Source of the DNA: Tupaia tana
Taxonomy: Eukaryota; Chordata; Mammalia; Scandentia; Tupaiidae
Assembly (NCBI GenBank): GCA_026018925.1
Contig: JAKSZU010000002.1
Location: 14,412,162 to 14,476,161 of the forward strand
Direction of reading: 5' to 3'
DNA length: 64,000 bases
A model generated the notes under the pieces. It was not told the DNA's origin. It saw only the letters and a list, made by a program, of their open reading frames with translations, and ran no database searches. Position numbers and translations under genes: made by a program. The number at the start of each line of letters is the position of its first letter. The stretch's first letter is position 1. Shown here piece by piece: positions 41,258 through 51,185 of this stretch.

Positions 41258-41455
41258 AGTGGAGCCAGACGGAAGCACGGTGATAACCACCAGACCTCCT
41301 GAGCACACCAGGCATGTGCATGCCTATGACCTGGACCCAGGGCTGGCTGAAGCTGGAGATCACGGTATGAAAAGTGTTAGGGGGGGTAGTTATCTCTATC
41401 TCTTTGTCTCTTTTGTTTATGGAAGAAAAACTAAACTTGAGAAGAAGAAAAAAAA
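41258..41455 (+). repeat. Diverged tRNA-type SINE
   Basis: Weak head, CACCAGGCATGTGCATGCCTATGACC, and a CTCTATCTCTTTGTCTCTTTTG end with GTTTATGGAAG, like the copy at 20.76 kb. It interrupts L1 sequence. Confidence 0.5.
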
Positions 41456-41550
41456 GGACTAACAAGACAAGTCGCAAGACTGTGGAGCAAACAAACAGTC
41501 CCATTCTGTCCCTGGTACAATGGCGCACACATTGAAAAATGAGCATCACT

Positions 41551-41815
41551 GGTACCAGCAGATGGCATAGCAGTAATGTCACTGGACTCCCACCTGGCCA
41601 ACCCTGGTTTGAGTCCTGGACCTCATAGCTTGAAAATCATGCCAGGTGCATGTGCATGCATCCCCAAGATCCCAGGAAGAGAATAGAGGAGAAAGGAATG
41701 CAACATGGCCATCTACCTTATGGGGTGATTTCTCACTTTCCTTCTCACTCTGTCTCTCTCTTTCCAGAAAAGCATGTGTGCCCTAAAACCAAAACTTATA
41801 AAAAGAAAAGAAAAA
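41551..41815 (+). repeat. tRNA-headed SINE inside L1
   Basis: GGTACCAGCAGATGGCATAGCAG head, B box GGTTTGAGTCC, AGGAAGAGAATAGAGGAG body, CCCTAAAACCAAAACTTAT end and A-rich tail. The L1 sequence continues on either side. Confidence 0.87.
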
Positions 41816-42101
41816 TCGGTATTACCTACTACTTTAAATGTATTCACACCTTGTGAACAGCAATTCCACTGTAATGAATATACCCAACATGTTCCCAATA
41901 TACACACATGTAGGCTTTAACAAAACATGTTGAATGTCCCTAAATTTGGGGTTAGCTGATATTTTCTCATAAATCAACTCAATGCAGTAATAAATGATGG
42001 TATACAGTGGAGTATTGTAAAGTGAGGCAAATGAACAATACAGTACTTGCACAACCTGAATGAAACCTACAAATGTAACATTGAGTGGCAGAACAAGATA
42101 C

Positions 42102-42185
42102 AAGAAATACATATATTTATATATATGTATATAAATATACATACACATATATTTATATATATGTGCACACACATACACGTGTGTA
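42102..42185. repeat. AT-rich palindromic tract with CA/TG
   Basis: ATATATTTATATATATGTATATAAATATACATACACATATATTTATATATATGTGCACACACAT: repeated, self-complementary TATATA units that could extrude as cruciform. Part of the L1M 3' region. Confidence 0.8.
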
Positions 42186-42604
42186 TAATCCCTTTTGTAT
42201 AAGATTCAAACCAGATAGAACTTTTCCATTATGTTAGAATCAGCATCCTGGTGACCTGCGAGAAGAAAATGTCAGATTGGGCTGGGAAGTTTGTGACTTA
42301 GGGCTTCTGAGGCTGTTTATGTTCACTTCCATGAATGGAGTTGTGCTCATGTTATCATTCACTCATTGAATACTTACAATTTTTCACTGTCTTTTTAGTT
42401 AGTTGTATGGCAATGCAAATTATAAAATGAGTATGAATTCATAATCTGAGAAATTTATAAAATTAAAGGTGTATTATTCTTTCCATAAACCAGCAACTCC
42501 AAGTCTGGGTTTATAACAGTGTCACACCTGCCAGTTTTTACCAAGAGCATGGATAAATATATCAGAGATCCTGAAAATTAAATTATTTTTTAATTTAAAA
42601 AATT

Positions 42605-42842
42605 GGGGGTCAGTAGATGGCATGATAATTAAGGCATTGGATTACACTTGGCCAATTACAAGGTTTGAGTCCCGGACCTGAGAGCTTGAAAAAACACTCC
42701 AGGTGTGTGTGCCTGTGTGCCCAAGATCCCAAGAGAATTGAGAAGGGACTGTGGTGTGGCCATCCCCCTGGAGAGTGATTTGTCACTTTCCCTCTCTCTG
42801 TCACTCTCAGGTGAGCACACAAGCCCTATAGCAAAAATAAAA
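42605..42842 (+). repeat. tRNA-headed SINE
   Basis: GGGGGTCAGTAGATGGCATGATAATTAAGGC head, B box GGTTTGAGTCCCGG, shorter body, and CCCTATAGCAAAAATAAAAAT tail. Older subfamily. Confidence 0.85.
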
Positions 42843-45094
42843 ATATACATACGTTAATTAGTTTACTTGGTATTATGATTTTAATAACAGTATTATGATT
42901 TTAATAATAGTAAGAAAGAATATCAGAATTTAGCCTTGCTTTCCCTGAAATAGTGGGATGTACTGCTTTAAATGAATGGAATGTCTTGTTCTAACAAACG
43001 GGGATGGAGCCAATTCTAACTTCCAGGGTGAGTTTTATGGTGGTAACAACTTCTGCAAATGATTTCTGGGCTAAAATATTGAATTAGTATTATTATCCTT
43101 CAGTGTGTCATTAGATGTTTAATGAATGTTTTTTAAACACATAACAATGGACACTGTTACCCTGGTAGACATATAAAACAAACCATTATCTCACCACTTT
43201 AATATCCTTCTTGCTTTAGTTCTCTTAAAATCCTTCCAGAAGAATAATCCGTATCCCTCTTTTCATTCTTTATGCCTCTCCAGGGCTTGCATTAGTTGCT
43301 AATTGCAGTATCCTGTTTTATCTGCTTTGGTCCACAGGGATCACAGACCTTTTTGTGACTTCTTCTCAGTAATACCAGGCATAAATTGCTATTTATTATC
43401 AACATATATAATGTGCCTGCATTATCAAGGGGAAATTTCTCTTAGATGAGATAATTTGCATAAAAATAGGTGCTTGCATTTTAATTGTAAGGGATATGGC
43501 CACTCTTATCTTTTCCCGTGATAAAAAATGAAAGCAACAGAGTCAGGGCGGGAAAGGGAAGCCTTGGCCAGAAGCTGATACTACTCCCGCCCCCGCCCCC
43601 CTCGGTCCGGGCTGCAGCAAATTGCTTCAGCTTGAAAAAGTAGCAGGGAGTCTGATGAAGTAGTATTTTCACAGGCCAGAGAGGCCTTCAAATAGCATTC
43701 TGAAAAGCCAAAGAGGATATTTTGAATTATGATTTTTCTGGGAAAAGTTGTCCTAAATTTCATTTTGCAGCATTTTAAATATATCTCAATGAACACTGGG
43801 AAGAATTATATTTTCCACATGAGATTGTACCTTCCCAGTCATTCCCATTCCCTTTCATCCTATAAGCCCCTGTCCTTTTGTAAATGGATATTTATTCTTA
43901 ATAAATCAAGGTCTCTCTAGTGTATAAGAACAACAGACAAAAAAACATTAGAAACCGAAAATACATTTTCACTAAATGGTATATGACAAGCTAATGTAGA
44001 GATCTGCTCATTTTTATCATACCTTAGTGACCTCTAGAACAGTTACCAGTTCTTCTTGCAGAAGCAAGCTGTGTCCTCTTGGCAGAGTTCTTACTTTCTG
44101 GAACGGTGAGAGAATCCACAGGTCACTCCCTGGCAGAGTGGACCTCACACTGTCCATCGACACAACCCTGCGATGGCCTGGACAGTGACCATGTGTGTGT
44201 GTGTGCACACGCACGCTCATGGTGTATGTGCACTTGTGTGTTCATGTTGTCCTTATATTTTAGAGGAGCAGGGGAAAGGTATCTCTTCTACTTTGTAGAC
44301 AATATTTCCTTTGAGCATTTTTAATACTTTATCATTGGAATCAAAAGGAAAACAGAAGTGTAGACTATTTATTGTAGCACTTTCTGATGAAGGAACTCAA
44401 AATTGTGTTATTTCTGTGGCCCAGTGATCTATGGATAGTAATTCGCCCCTTTAAAATGCTGTATTTTTTTTTCTGCCATGTCTCTTACCTACGTGAATTT
44501 TTGTACTTGGTAGGTTATAAAAGAAAAGTAAAAATTGCACCTAGAAATAGTTTACCTCTTTGCTGAACCTCTCAAGTTATTGTTTCTGCTACTTGTGCCT
44601 TGCGTTAGGGTTTCCTAACTACATGAAATGTCTCCTCCATCCGCCTGATCTGGAGATGAAACCCTCAGAACCTCAGGGCCTGCCCAGCGTGGGCCGGGCT
44701 GGGAGGTCACCAGGCCCCTTCCTCCTGTTTTGTTGTTGCAGCTGTAGCTTTGTTGCACCCAAGTAGAAAACGGGGACAGAAAGGAAACCAAGTCGAGGGG
44801 AACTGGGCGTCTGCTTGAGTGATGACGTATGTCAGCTCTTTCCCAAGCTCTCCTTACTGCTGGGTCTTGCCAGTCTGTTAGTGAAAGCAGAGAGCAAGGA
44901 GAAGCTGGCAGGAAGCGAACCCCCAGCCCTTCAGCCAAAACTGCAGGAAGAGTGCCCATGACTGCTTACTGCCGATTTTTTTAATTCCAGTATTTCGCCT
45001 ATGAATGTAAGGTCTTCTATGAATTAATCTTTCTAGAACATGACGCTTCTTAGCCATGTCAGATTTTTCAGGTTACCACTAAAGAAGTAAAACA
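42843..45094. other. Unique DNA; candidate conserved stretch 43030-43500
   Basis: No repeat recognised across 2.2 kb except a (TG)n/CACGCACG tract at about 44192-44215. 43030-43500 is AT-rich and complex, with an octamer-like ATTTGCAT word on the plus strand around 43453, and is a candidate conserved non-coding element. A C-rich patch CCCGCCCCCGCCCCCC lies at 43586-43601. Frames of up to 114 codons show no domain. Confidence 0.35.
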
Positions 45095-45305
45095 GGGTCA
45101 GCCAGATGGCAAAGTGGTTAAGGCGGCTGGATCCTATAAAGCCAGGTGTGTGGTTCAAATTCTAGACACACCAGGCACGTGTGCACACATGCCCAAAATC
45201 CCAAGGAGAGAGGAGGAGGGAACGCGGCACAGTCCTGCACACCTCCCACCCCCCACCCCCCCCGCGTTGTAACTTTCCCTCTTACCAGAGTCTCCCGGCC
45301 CAGGC
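45095..45305 (+). repeat. tRNA-headed SINE, older copy
   Basis: GGGTCAGCCAGATGGCAAAGTGGTTAAGG head, B-box-like GGTTCAAATTC, and a C-rich run CCCACCCCCCACCCCCCCCGCG replacing the usual CCCCCTGGGG block. The 3' end is poorly preserved. Confidence 0.7.
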
Positions 45306-46350
45306 CCGGCATGTACAGACAGGAGGCTGCTCATCACCATCTATGGATGACAGGAATTGAAGGAACTTCCTGATTTAAAACACAGTCAATATGCCAGCGT
45401 GTCACCAGTCATCGCCTTAGCTTCCGTGTGTCTGTGCTGATAGCTAAGTTTAAAGCCAGAGAGAGAGAAAGGTAAGCAGAAGCAGACAGAGGTAGATGGA
45501 GACAGGGAGAGAAGCAGAAAGGCAGAGACATACAGAGACGGAGCAAGACTGAGAGAGAGGCAGAGAGAGGCAAACCTGGCTGAAGACCAGGCTCAGAACC
45601 CAACGGTAACAATGGGACTCTTTAAGGATGACTTTCCTAGCAGTGATGTCTCGCTTCCTGGCATACCGAAGTGTTCAAAACTCACACTAGCCTCAGACTG
45701 AGAATGGCCATTTCTCGAAGGAGCCCTTATTCCTTCTAGTGGGAAATTCTTCTTAAGTTACCCACTCTAGATGTGAGGGTCTGAATTTGGATGGAACATC
45801 AGATCCAATAAAGTCAGACTGAAATTATTTTCCCATTGATGTCTGTAAGTGTAGGATTAAAGTTATAGATCAGTTTGAAGATTTGCAATTGCAATATTTC
45901 ATTTATTTGCAAAACACAATTCTCAAAGCCAAATAGTTTAGCATCATATCAAATGACTTTTAGTACCTATATAAGTTTACAAGCTAAATTAAATTGAAAA
46001 GCCCAAAGAAATTGATTCCATATTAATCCTTCTTAAAATAATTAAAACTCTATGTATCCATGGAAAATCAAATTTAGAAATAATAATAAAAACTTGAAAA
46101 GATGCAGTGATATGACCTAAACCAGCAGGAGTGAAAACAGCAATTTCATCTACAGTCAGTGTCTGGTAAAATACAGTTCTTAATTCAAATCTCTCTGTTA
46201 ACCATGTACCACATCAAGTAGTAATTTAATTTAATCTTAATTTCTTTAAAATTTGTCAAAACAAAAATTCCATAGTGTTCAATATATTAGGAGGCAACCC
46301 TTACTAGGAAAGAGATATTAAACAGAAATGATTAAAAAGTTCAGTGCTGG
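45306..46350. other. Unique DNA with a purine-rich AGAG patch
   Basis: 45455-45575 is a degenerate purine-rich AGAG/GACAG stretch. The rest, AT-rich from 45800, has no recognised feature. Confidence 0.5.
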
Positions 46351-46573
46351 AACTAGCAGATGGTGTAATAGTTACATTGCTGGACTCCTACAATTGCAGT
46401 TACGAATCCCAGACCTGGCAGCTTAAAACTCATGCCAGACTCATGTGCAAGCGTACCCCAAATCATGAGAGGAGAATGAAGAAGGGATTGCTATGTGACC
46501 ATTTCTCACTTCTTGTCACTGTCTCTCCGGCAAGTGCACGTGCCCTATAGTAAAAATTTCTAAAAAAAAAAGC
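46351..46573 (+). repeat. tRNA-headed SINE, slightly shortened
   Basis: GGAACTAGCAGATGGTGTAATAG head, AGAGGAGAATGAAGAAGGGATTG, GCCCTATAGTAAAAATTTC and A tail. The CCCCCTGGGG segment is deleted. Target duplication TCAGTGCTGG at 46341-46350 and 46575-46584. Confidence 0.9.
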
Positions 46574-46899
46574 CTCAGTGCTGGAAGCAAGGTTTGAAAT
46601 GCACGGTTATTAATGCGCTGTCCATGGTTCTGACTATCTATGGGGCTTGCATACAAGGGTTACAATGTAGAGACAATTATCTCCTACACCCAACTTGCTG
46701 CTATGACAATTAACAACCCTCAATACATATGAAAAAGTGGGAGTACTTAATAAAAACATGACAGAACATAAGGGATGATAGCGTATGACATCAGTTCGAT
46801 AAGTTGTAAAATGCTAATAGGTATCCCATTTGTTCTCTAATTTAAAAAAAAAATAGGTAAATGTTATCATTTAGGTAGAAAATATCTAGTAGAGAATTA
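46574..46899. other. Unique AT-rich DNA
   Basis: About 325 bases; nothing recognised. Confidence 0.45.
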
Positions 46900-47235
46900 A
46901 AGGTGTGGACCTGTGGACAAACGTTCCACACCGGATTGAATCGTGCCCCAGCGCTGACCCTGGGAACCCACTGTCCAGTCAAAGGCACGCCCCACGTCAC
47001 CATGCTGCTTACTTTACCTCCCAGTGGCCGCTCACCCTCTCGCCACGTCCGAGGAAGTTCGCTCGGCTGAGGCGCTCTTCCAAGTCCATTCGTCCACAAG
47101 TCCTACCCCATCTCCATGTTCCCATCCCATCTTCACTGCCACCGATTTAATACTGTGGGTTCAATAACCTGCTGTTTCAAGATATAGAACTTATTTCTCC
47201 TAATAAACTTTATTTTTCAATCAGACACTTAAAAG
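46900..47235 (+). repeat. GC-rich patch ending in AATAAA, LTR-like (uncertain)
   Basis: A CpG-containing GC-rich block (46920-47120) in AT-rich surroundings, followed by CTCCTAATAAACTTTATTTTTC with a poly(A) signal at about 47202. The layout recalls the R/U5 part of an LTR but I recognise no family, and no TATA box stands out. Confidence 0.35.
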
Positions 47236-47360
47236 TGTGACCTGGCGACCAGCAAATGCTTCAATAACCTGGTTCAATAACCAAGATATAGGACTCGTTT
47301 CTCCTAATAACCTTTATTTTTTAATCAAATGCTTTAACACTTAATCTGGAGGCCAGCAAA
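47165..47360. repeat. ~100-bp imperfect tandem duplication
   Basis: CAATAACCTG...AAGATATAGAACTTATTTCTCCTAATAAACTTTATTTTTCAATCAGACAC...CTGGCGACCAGCAAAT (about 47165-47256) is followed by CAATAACCTGG...AAGATATAGGACTCGTTTCTCC...AATCAAATGC...CTGGAGGCCAGCAAAT (about 47262-47360). The last bases of the left unit resemble the start of the SINE head at 47350. Confidence 0.75.
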
Positions 47361-47604
47361 TAGTGTAGCGGTTACATGGCTGTACTCCCACATGGTTCAA
47401 GTCCCAGACCCGATGGCTTGGAAATCATGCCAGGTATGTGTACATGAGTGCCTAAGATCCTGGGAGGAGAATGGAGGAGAAAAGATTGCAGCATGGCCAT
47501 CCCCCTGAGGGGTGATTCCTAACTTTACCTCTCAGTCTCTGTCTCTCTCTCCAACAAGTGCACAAACCCTAAGACAAAAACATCCTTAAAAAGAAAAAGA
47601 AAGT
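47350..47604 (+). repeat. tRNA-headed SINE
   Basis: AGGCCAGCAAATAGTGTAGCGG head, full body with GGGAGGAGAATGGAGGAG, CACAAACCCTAAGACAAAAACATCC end. TTAATCTGG at 47341-47349 and 47605-47613. Confidence 0.9.
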
Positions 47605-47615
47605 TTAATCTGGTT

Positions 47616-47786
47616 ATTTTTATCATTATTATTATTATTTTAATTTGCAATAGGCAAATGTGTTCACCAGAGAGAGACAGAGAGAAAGGGGGGTGAGAAA
47701 GCAAGCCGCCAGGTCTTGGACTTGAACCACAGTCAGCCATGTGGGAATCCAGCACCTTAACCACCACCACACTACATGCTAGTCCC
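47616..47786 (-). repeat. Short-form SINE adjoining the previous one
   Basis: ATTATTATT tail, GGCAAATGTGTTCACCAGAGAGAGACAG, GAAAGCAAGCCGCCAGG, head ending ACTACATGCTAGTCCC. It reuses the same target word: TTAATCTGG at 47605-47613 and again at 47787-47795. Confidence 0.9.
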
Positions 47787-48644
47787 TTAATCTGGTTTTA
47801 ATTTGTTCCTTTCTGTGAGAAAACAAGCAACTTTTTAGATTATGTAAATTATAATAAATAGATTATTGCTTCCCAACAGCTCTATTTAGCATACCCTTTC
47901 TGCTTGCGTCTTCTAACTATGAGATACCCGCTCATTTCCATGTGTGCATGAGCCAGAAGCCAAGATAATCCTGTGTTTCCTTAACTCCAGTGAAGCTAGA
48001 AGACCGATGACAAAGTCCAGTTCTGGATTAGAGCCCAGCAACATCATGAAACCTTGGGAAACCAATTCCAGGTAAAGTTCAAGAGAAAACAAAAACTTTA
48101 ATATCTCAAAGTAAAGAGCAGTGACACTCAAGAGAAAGACATGACTTTAACACACACGGAGGAATTGACTGCACGTGTGCTGGGCCTTCCTGTGTGTGTG
48201 TGCATGTGCGTGTACTTACAGCTCCAGAACAAAACTACATCTATTTATACAAGTAAAGTTCTGTGAAAGATAAAGATCAAGCATTAGTACAGAAAACAGT
48301 AAGGAATCTTTGATTCATATGACTCAGTTTGTATTTTGTGGTTTTATTTCAAGGTCACCTTTAAGATTTTATTTCCTAAAGCATTAACAAATTCAAGCCA
48401 TAGTTGACTTTCACACTTAATCAGAAATGCTGTGTGCATAAAATGAGTAAAAATGTGCTTTTACTACCCACGGATACTAATGAGAGGAGCCATTATAAGA
48501 CCTATTGTTAAATACACAATTCACATTAGGAACTGAGCGTCTTTAAATCGTCTATGCTGGCTAGATGATTGAAAAAGCAACACAAAAATTCATATCACTT
48601 TTATTACTCCTGGTTTCCTTGCTCTGTGTGTTTTAAAATCATGA
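47787..48644. other. Unique DNA, no recognised feature
   Basis: Short TG-rich tract near 48193. Otherwise nothing identified. Confidence 0.5.
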
Positions 48645-48929
48645 GGGACCAGCAGTTAGTGTAATGGCTATGTGGCTGGACTCCCATTAGTCAACCACAG
48701 TTCAGGTCCCAGATCCGGTGGCTTAAAATTCACACCAGGCGCGCGTGTGTGTGTGCCCAAGATCCCGAGAGGAGAATAGAGGAGAAGGGATTGCAGCGTG
48801 GCCATCTCCCCTGGGGGGTGATTTCTCACTTTCTATCTCTCTGTCTCTGTCTGTCTTTCTGGCGAGTGCACGCACCCTATGGCAAGAACCTCTCCAAAAA
48901 ATAATAATAATAAAATAAATTTTAAAAAA
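48645..48929 (+). repeat. Full-length young tRNA-headed SINE
   Basis: GGGACCAGCAGTTAGTGTAATGG head through GCACCCTATGGCAAGAACCTCTCC, with a tail of AATAATAATAAT and A-rich sequence. Exact target duplication TAAAATCATGA at 48634-48644 and 48930-48940. Confidence 0.95.
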
Positions 48930-48940
48930 TAAAATCATGA

Positions 48941-50064
48941 TACTTTCTTTTTTCTAGCTTAAGTTTATTCTCCAAAATTTGATAAAAACCTACTATATGT
49001 TCTAATGTATTAAGTGCTTTGAGGAAAATTCATATGAAAATTAGGTCCCTTTCTTCAGGGAGATTTTTACAAATTGCTATAATACAAGGCAAATATAATG
49101 TGCACTCTGTTAGGAATATACAGAAAATACTAAGCTTAAATGCAGAGAGGAAAATATCATAGGTTAATAGAAGCAGTTTCACTGTGACAAGGGAATTGAG
49201 AAAGGTTTCCTGAGGGATTTTAAGTATGAGCTCCATTTTTTTAAAGCTCAGAAAGGATTGGAGAAAAGTATGTTACTGATTAAAAGCGATGGACAGAAAA
49301 CGATAGGTCACGATTTGGGAACAGATACTCCAGACTTACTTACGGATTTGGTCTATCCATACGTTGTCTGTATTTTCTGTCGTGACACAGTCTACTTTCT
49401 GAAAGTGTTTTTAAGCTACAGTTCGTGAATAAGGGTTTTAATGAGGAACAAAATAGCAGAGGCCAGGGCAGGAAGAAATCCAGGTAAGAGAACTATACCG
49501 CGCACTCAGGTAAGAACAGAAGCCATTATTAAATCAAGTCTGCCCAGAGGAGAAGAGCCTGGAGCCGCAGGGCAGTTTAGCTCTCACGGGTGCAGAATCC
49601 CTAACCTGCAGTGAAGACACGCATGGCGCCATGCACGGACATGGGCTGGGCTCTGGGCATGGACCACCCTTTAACCTTCGCAGTAGCCCTTTGCTACCAG
49701 CACTGCGCAATCACCAGCTGTTTGTCCAGATGAGAAAACGGAAGCACTGGGAGGGCACTGAGGGCTGGAGAGAACAACCTGTGGGTCAGTCAGCTAACGC
49801 CATGGCAAGCACAGTCCATCCTGTTTTCAAATGCGGAGCTCTGCTGGGGCTCCGGGGATGGAAATCACTAAAAGCATTAAGACCTAGTCATAGCCTTGAT
49901 CTTCTTATCTCAGGGTCTACTTCCTCCTCACCAGATTTCCATAGCACTTCACTGACTTCCAGTTCATTACCCTCAGCCCCTCAGAACTGCACTGTTTTCT
50001 CCTCCACACTTTTCGGGGGCATTGGACACCCCATGCTGATGCTAGCTCACAGATCCTCACTAAG
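48941..50064. other. Unique DNA; weak MIR-like patch
   Basis: No gene recognised. 49650-49800 (TTTGTCCAGATGAGAAAACGG) faintly recalls a MIR core. A 160-codon plus-strand frame (49631-50113) runs from unique DNA into the next SINE and has no domain, so it is treated as chance. Confidence 0.4.
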
Positions 50065-50297
50065 TAGGGTGTGTGTGCTTGCCAGAGAGGAGAGAGGCAG
50101 AGAGATACAATGAGAGGGAAGGTGAGAAATCATCCCCAAGGCAGGAAGGCCATGCCACAATCACATCTCCTCCCAACTCCTATCAGGACTTTGGGTATAC
50201 ACACACACACAAACACACACACACATACACCTAGTGCCTGGCATGATTTTCAAGACACCGGGTCTGGTAGTGATCCACCACATCACCTGCTAGACCA
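50065..50297 (-). repeat. tRNA-headed SINE with (CA)n
   Basis: TAGGGTGTGTGTGCTTGCCAGAGAGGAG, body GGCAGGAAGGCCATGCCACAATC, ACACACACACACAAACACACACACAC variable part, and degraded head CACATCACCTGCTAGACC. Confidence 0.75.
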
Positions 50298-50317
50298 ACA
50301 AATTTACAAAAAAAGAA

Positions 50318-50494
50318 AAGGTGCCCCAACTGTGGTAGTTCCAGGTTCATGTCCCACATCTACCTGAACACACTGGGTGCACCTGCAGGCTCACCCATGG
50401 TCCTGGCTGACTGCAGCCTTAGGAAAAGGATTGTGGCACCAAAACTCTATTAATGGTGCTTCTCTCTGTGTGTCTTTCTGGAAATAAATAAGCC
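50318..50494 (+). repeat. Degraded tRNA-type SINE
   Basis: TGGTAGTTCCAGGTTCATGTCCCACATC (B-box-like), ACACTGGGTGCACCTGCAGG, and TCTCTCTGTGTGTCTTTCTGG near the end, followed by AAATAAATAAGCC. Head truncated; old. Confidence 0.55.
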
Positions 50495-50524
50495 AACTTT
50501 TGAAAAATAAAATTGCAAACAAAC

Positions 50525-50945
50525 TCTACAGAAAAAAATATGAATGACTCAAATGCCCATCAAGAAGGAAAAGGACTCAAAAAATGTAGCCAATCCATTT
50601 AATGGACTATTACTCAGCAATGAAAAAGAGCAAATTACTGAAACCAACAACAACATGGATAAACAGAAAAACCATTACAATGAAATAGAGTCAAAATTTT
50701 AAAAAAAGAAGAATGGCTAAGTCATAATGACATAGACATAAAGATAGCAGTAGCTGCCAGCGGCCATAGGTTAGGGCCAGGGGCAACTGCAAAGGCACAC
50801 GAAGAATTTTGGACCAATAGAAATATTCCTGTCATTATCATCATGGTATTTATACAATTACAAATATTTACAAAAACTCATTAAATTATAAGTAAAATCT
50901 GTGAATTCTATTATACATAAATTATATCCTGCTTAATATTAATTT
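50525..50945 (+). mobile_element. L1M 3' end, plus strand
   Basis: CTCAAATGCCCATCAAGAAGG, TTTAATGGACTATTACTCAGCAATG, ACAACATGGATAAACAG, GGTTAGGGCCAGGGGCAACTGCAAAGGCAC, AAACTCATTAAATTATAAG and AATTCTATTATACATAAATTATA follow the classic L1MB/L1MC ORF2-end and 3' UTR order. Decayed and 5'-truncated. Confidence 0.82.
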
Positions 50946-50955
50946 AACTTAAAAG

Positions 50956-51185
50956 TGGGCCCAGAAGATAATGTGGTGGTTAAGGCACTGTATTCCCACA
51001 TGGACAACCGTGGTCCAAGTCCCAGACTTGGTACGTGCCCAGAATCCCCGGAGGAGAATGGAGGACAAGGAATTGTGATGTGGCCATTCCCCCTGAGGAG
51101 CGATTTCCCACTTTCCTCTCCTTGTCTTTCTCTGTCTCTTTCAGGCAAGTGTGTACACACTATGGAAGAAACCTAAAACACAAAA
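50956..51185 (+). repeat. tRNA-headed SINE, body partly deleted
   Basis: GGGCCCAGAAGATAATGTGGTGGTTAAGGC head, B-box-like GGTCCAAGTCC, then TTGGTACGTGCCCAGAATCCCCGGAGGAG: the usual segment between the head and CCCAAGATCCC is shortened by about 25 bases. 3' end CACTATGGAAGAAACC. Confidence 0.85.

Larger units (their letters stand above)
41085..42470 (+). mobile_element. Old L1M ORF2 end and 3' UTR, SINE-interrupted
   Basis: AACAGCAATTCCACTGTAATGAATATACCC, TGGTATACAGTGGAGTATTGTAAAG, CTACAAATGTAACATTGAGTGGCAGAACAAG, CATCCTGGTGACCTGCG and CACTCATTGAATACTTACAA follow the L1M ORF2 C-terminus and 3' UTR in order. Two SINEs and an AT palindrome tract lie within. Decayed. Confidence 0.72.
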
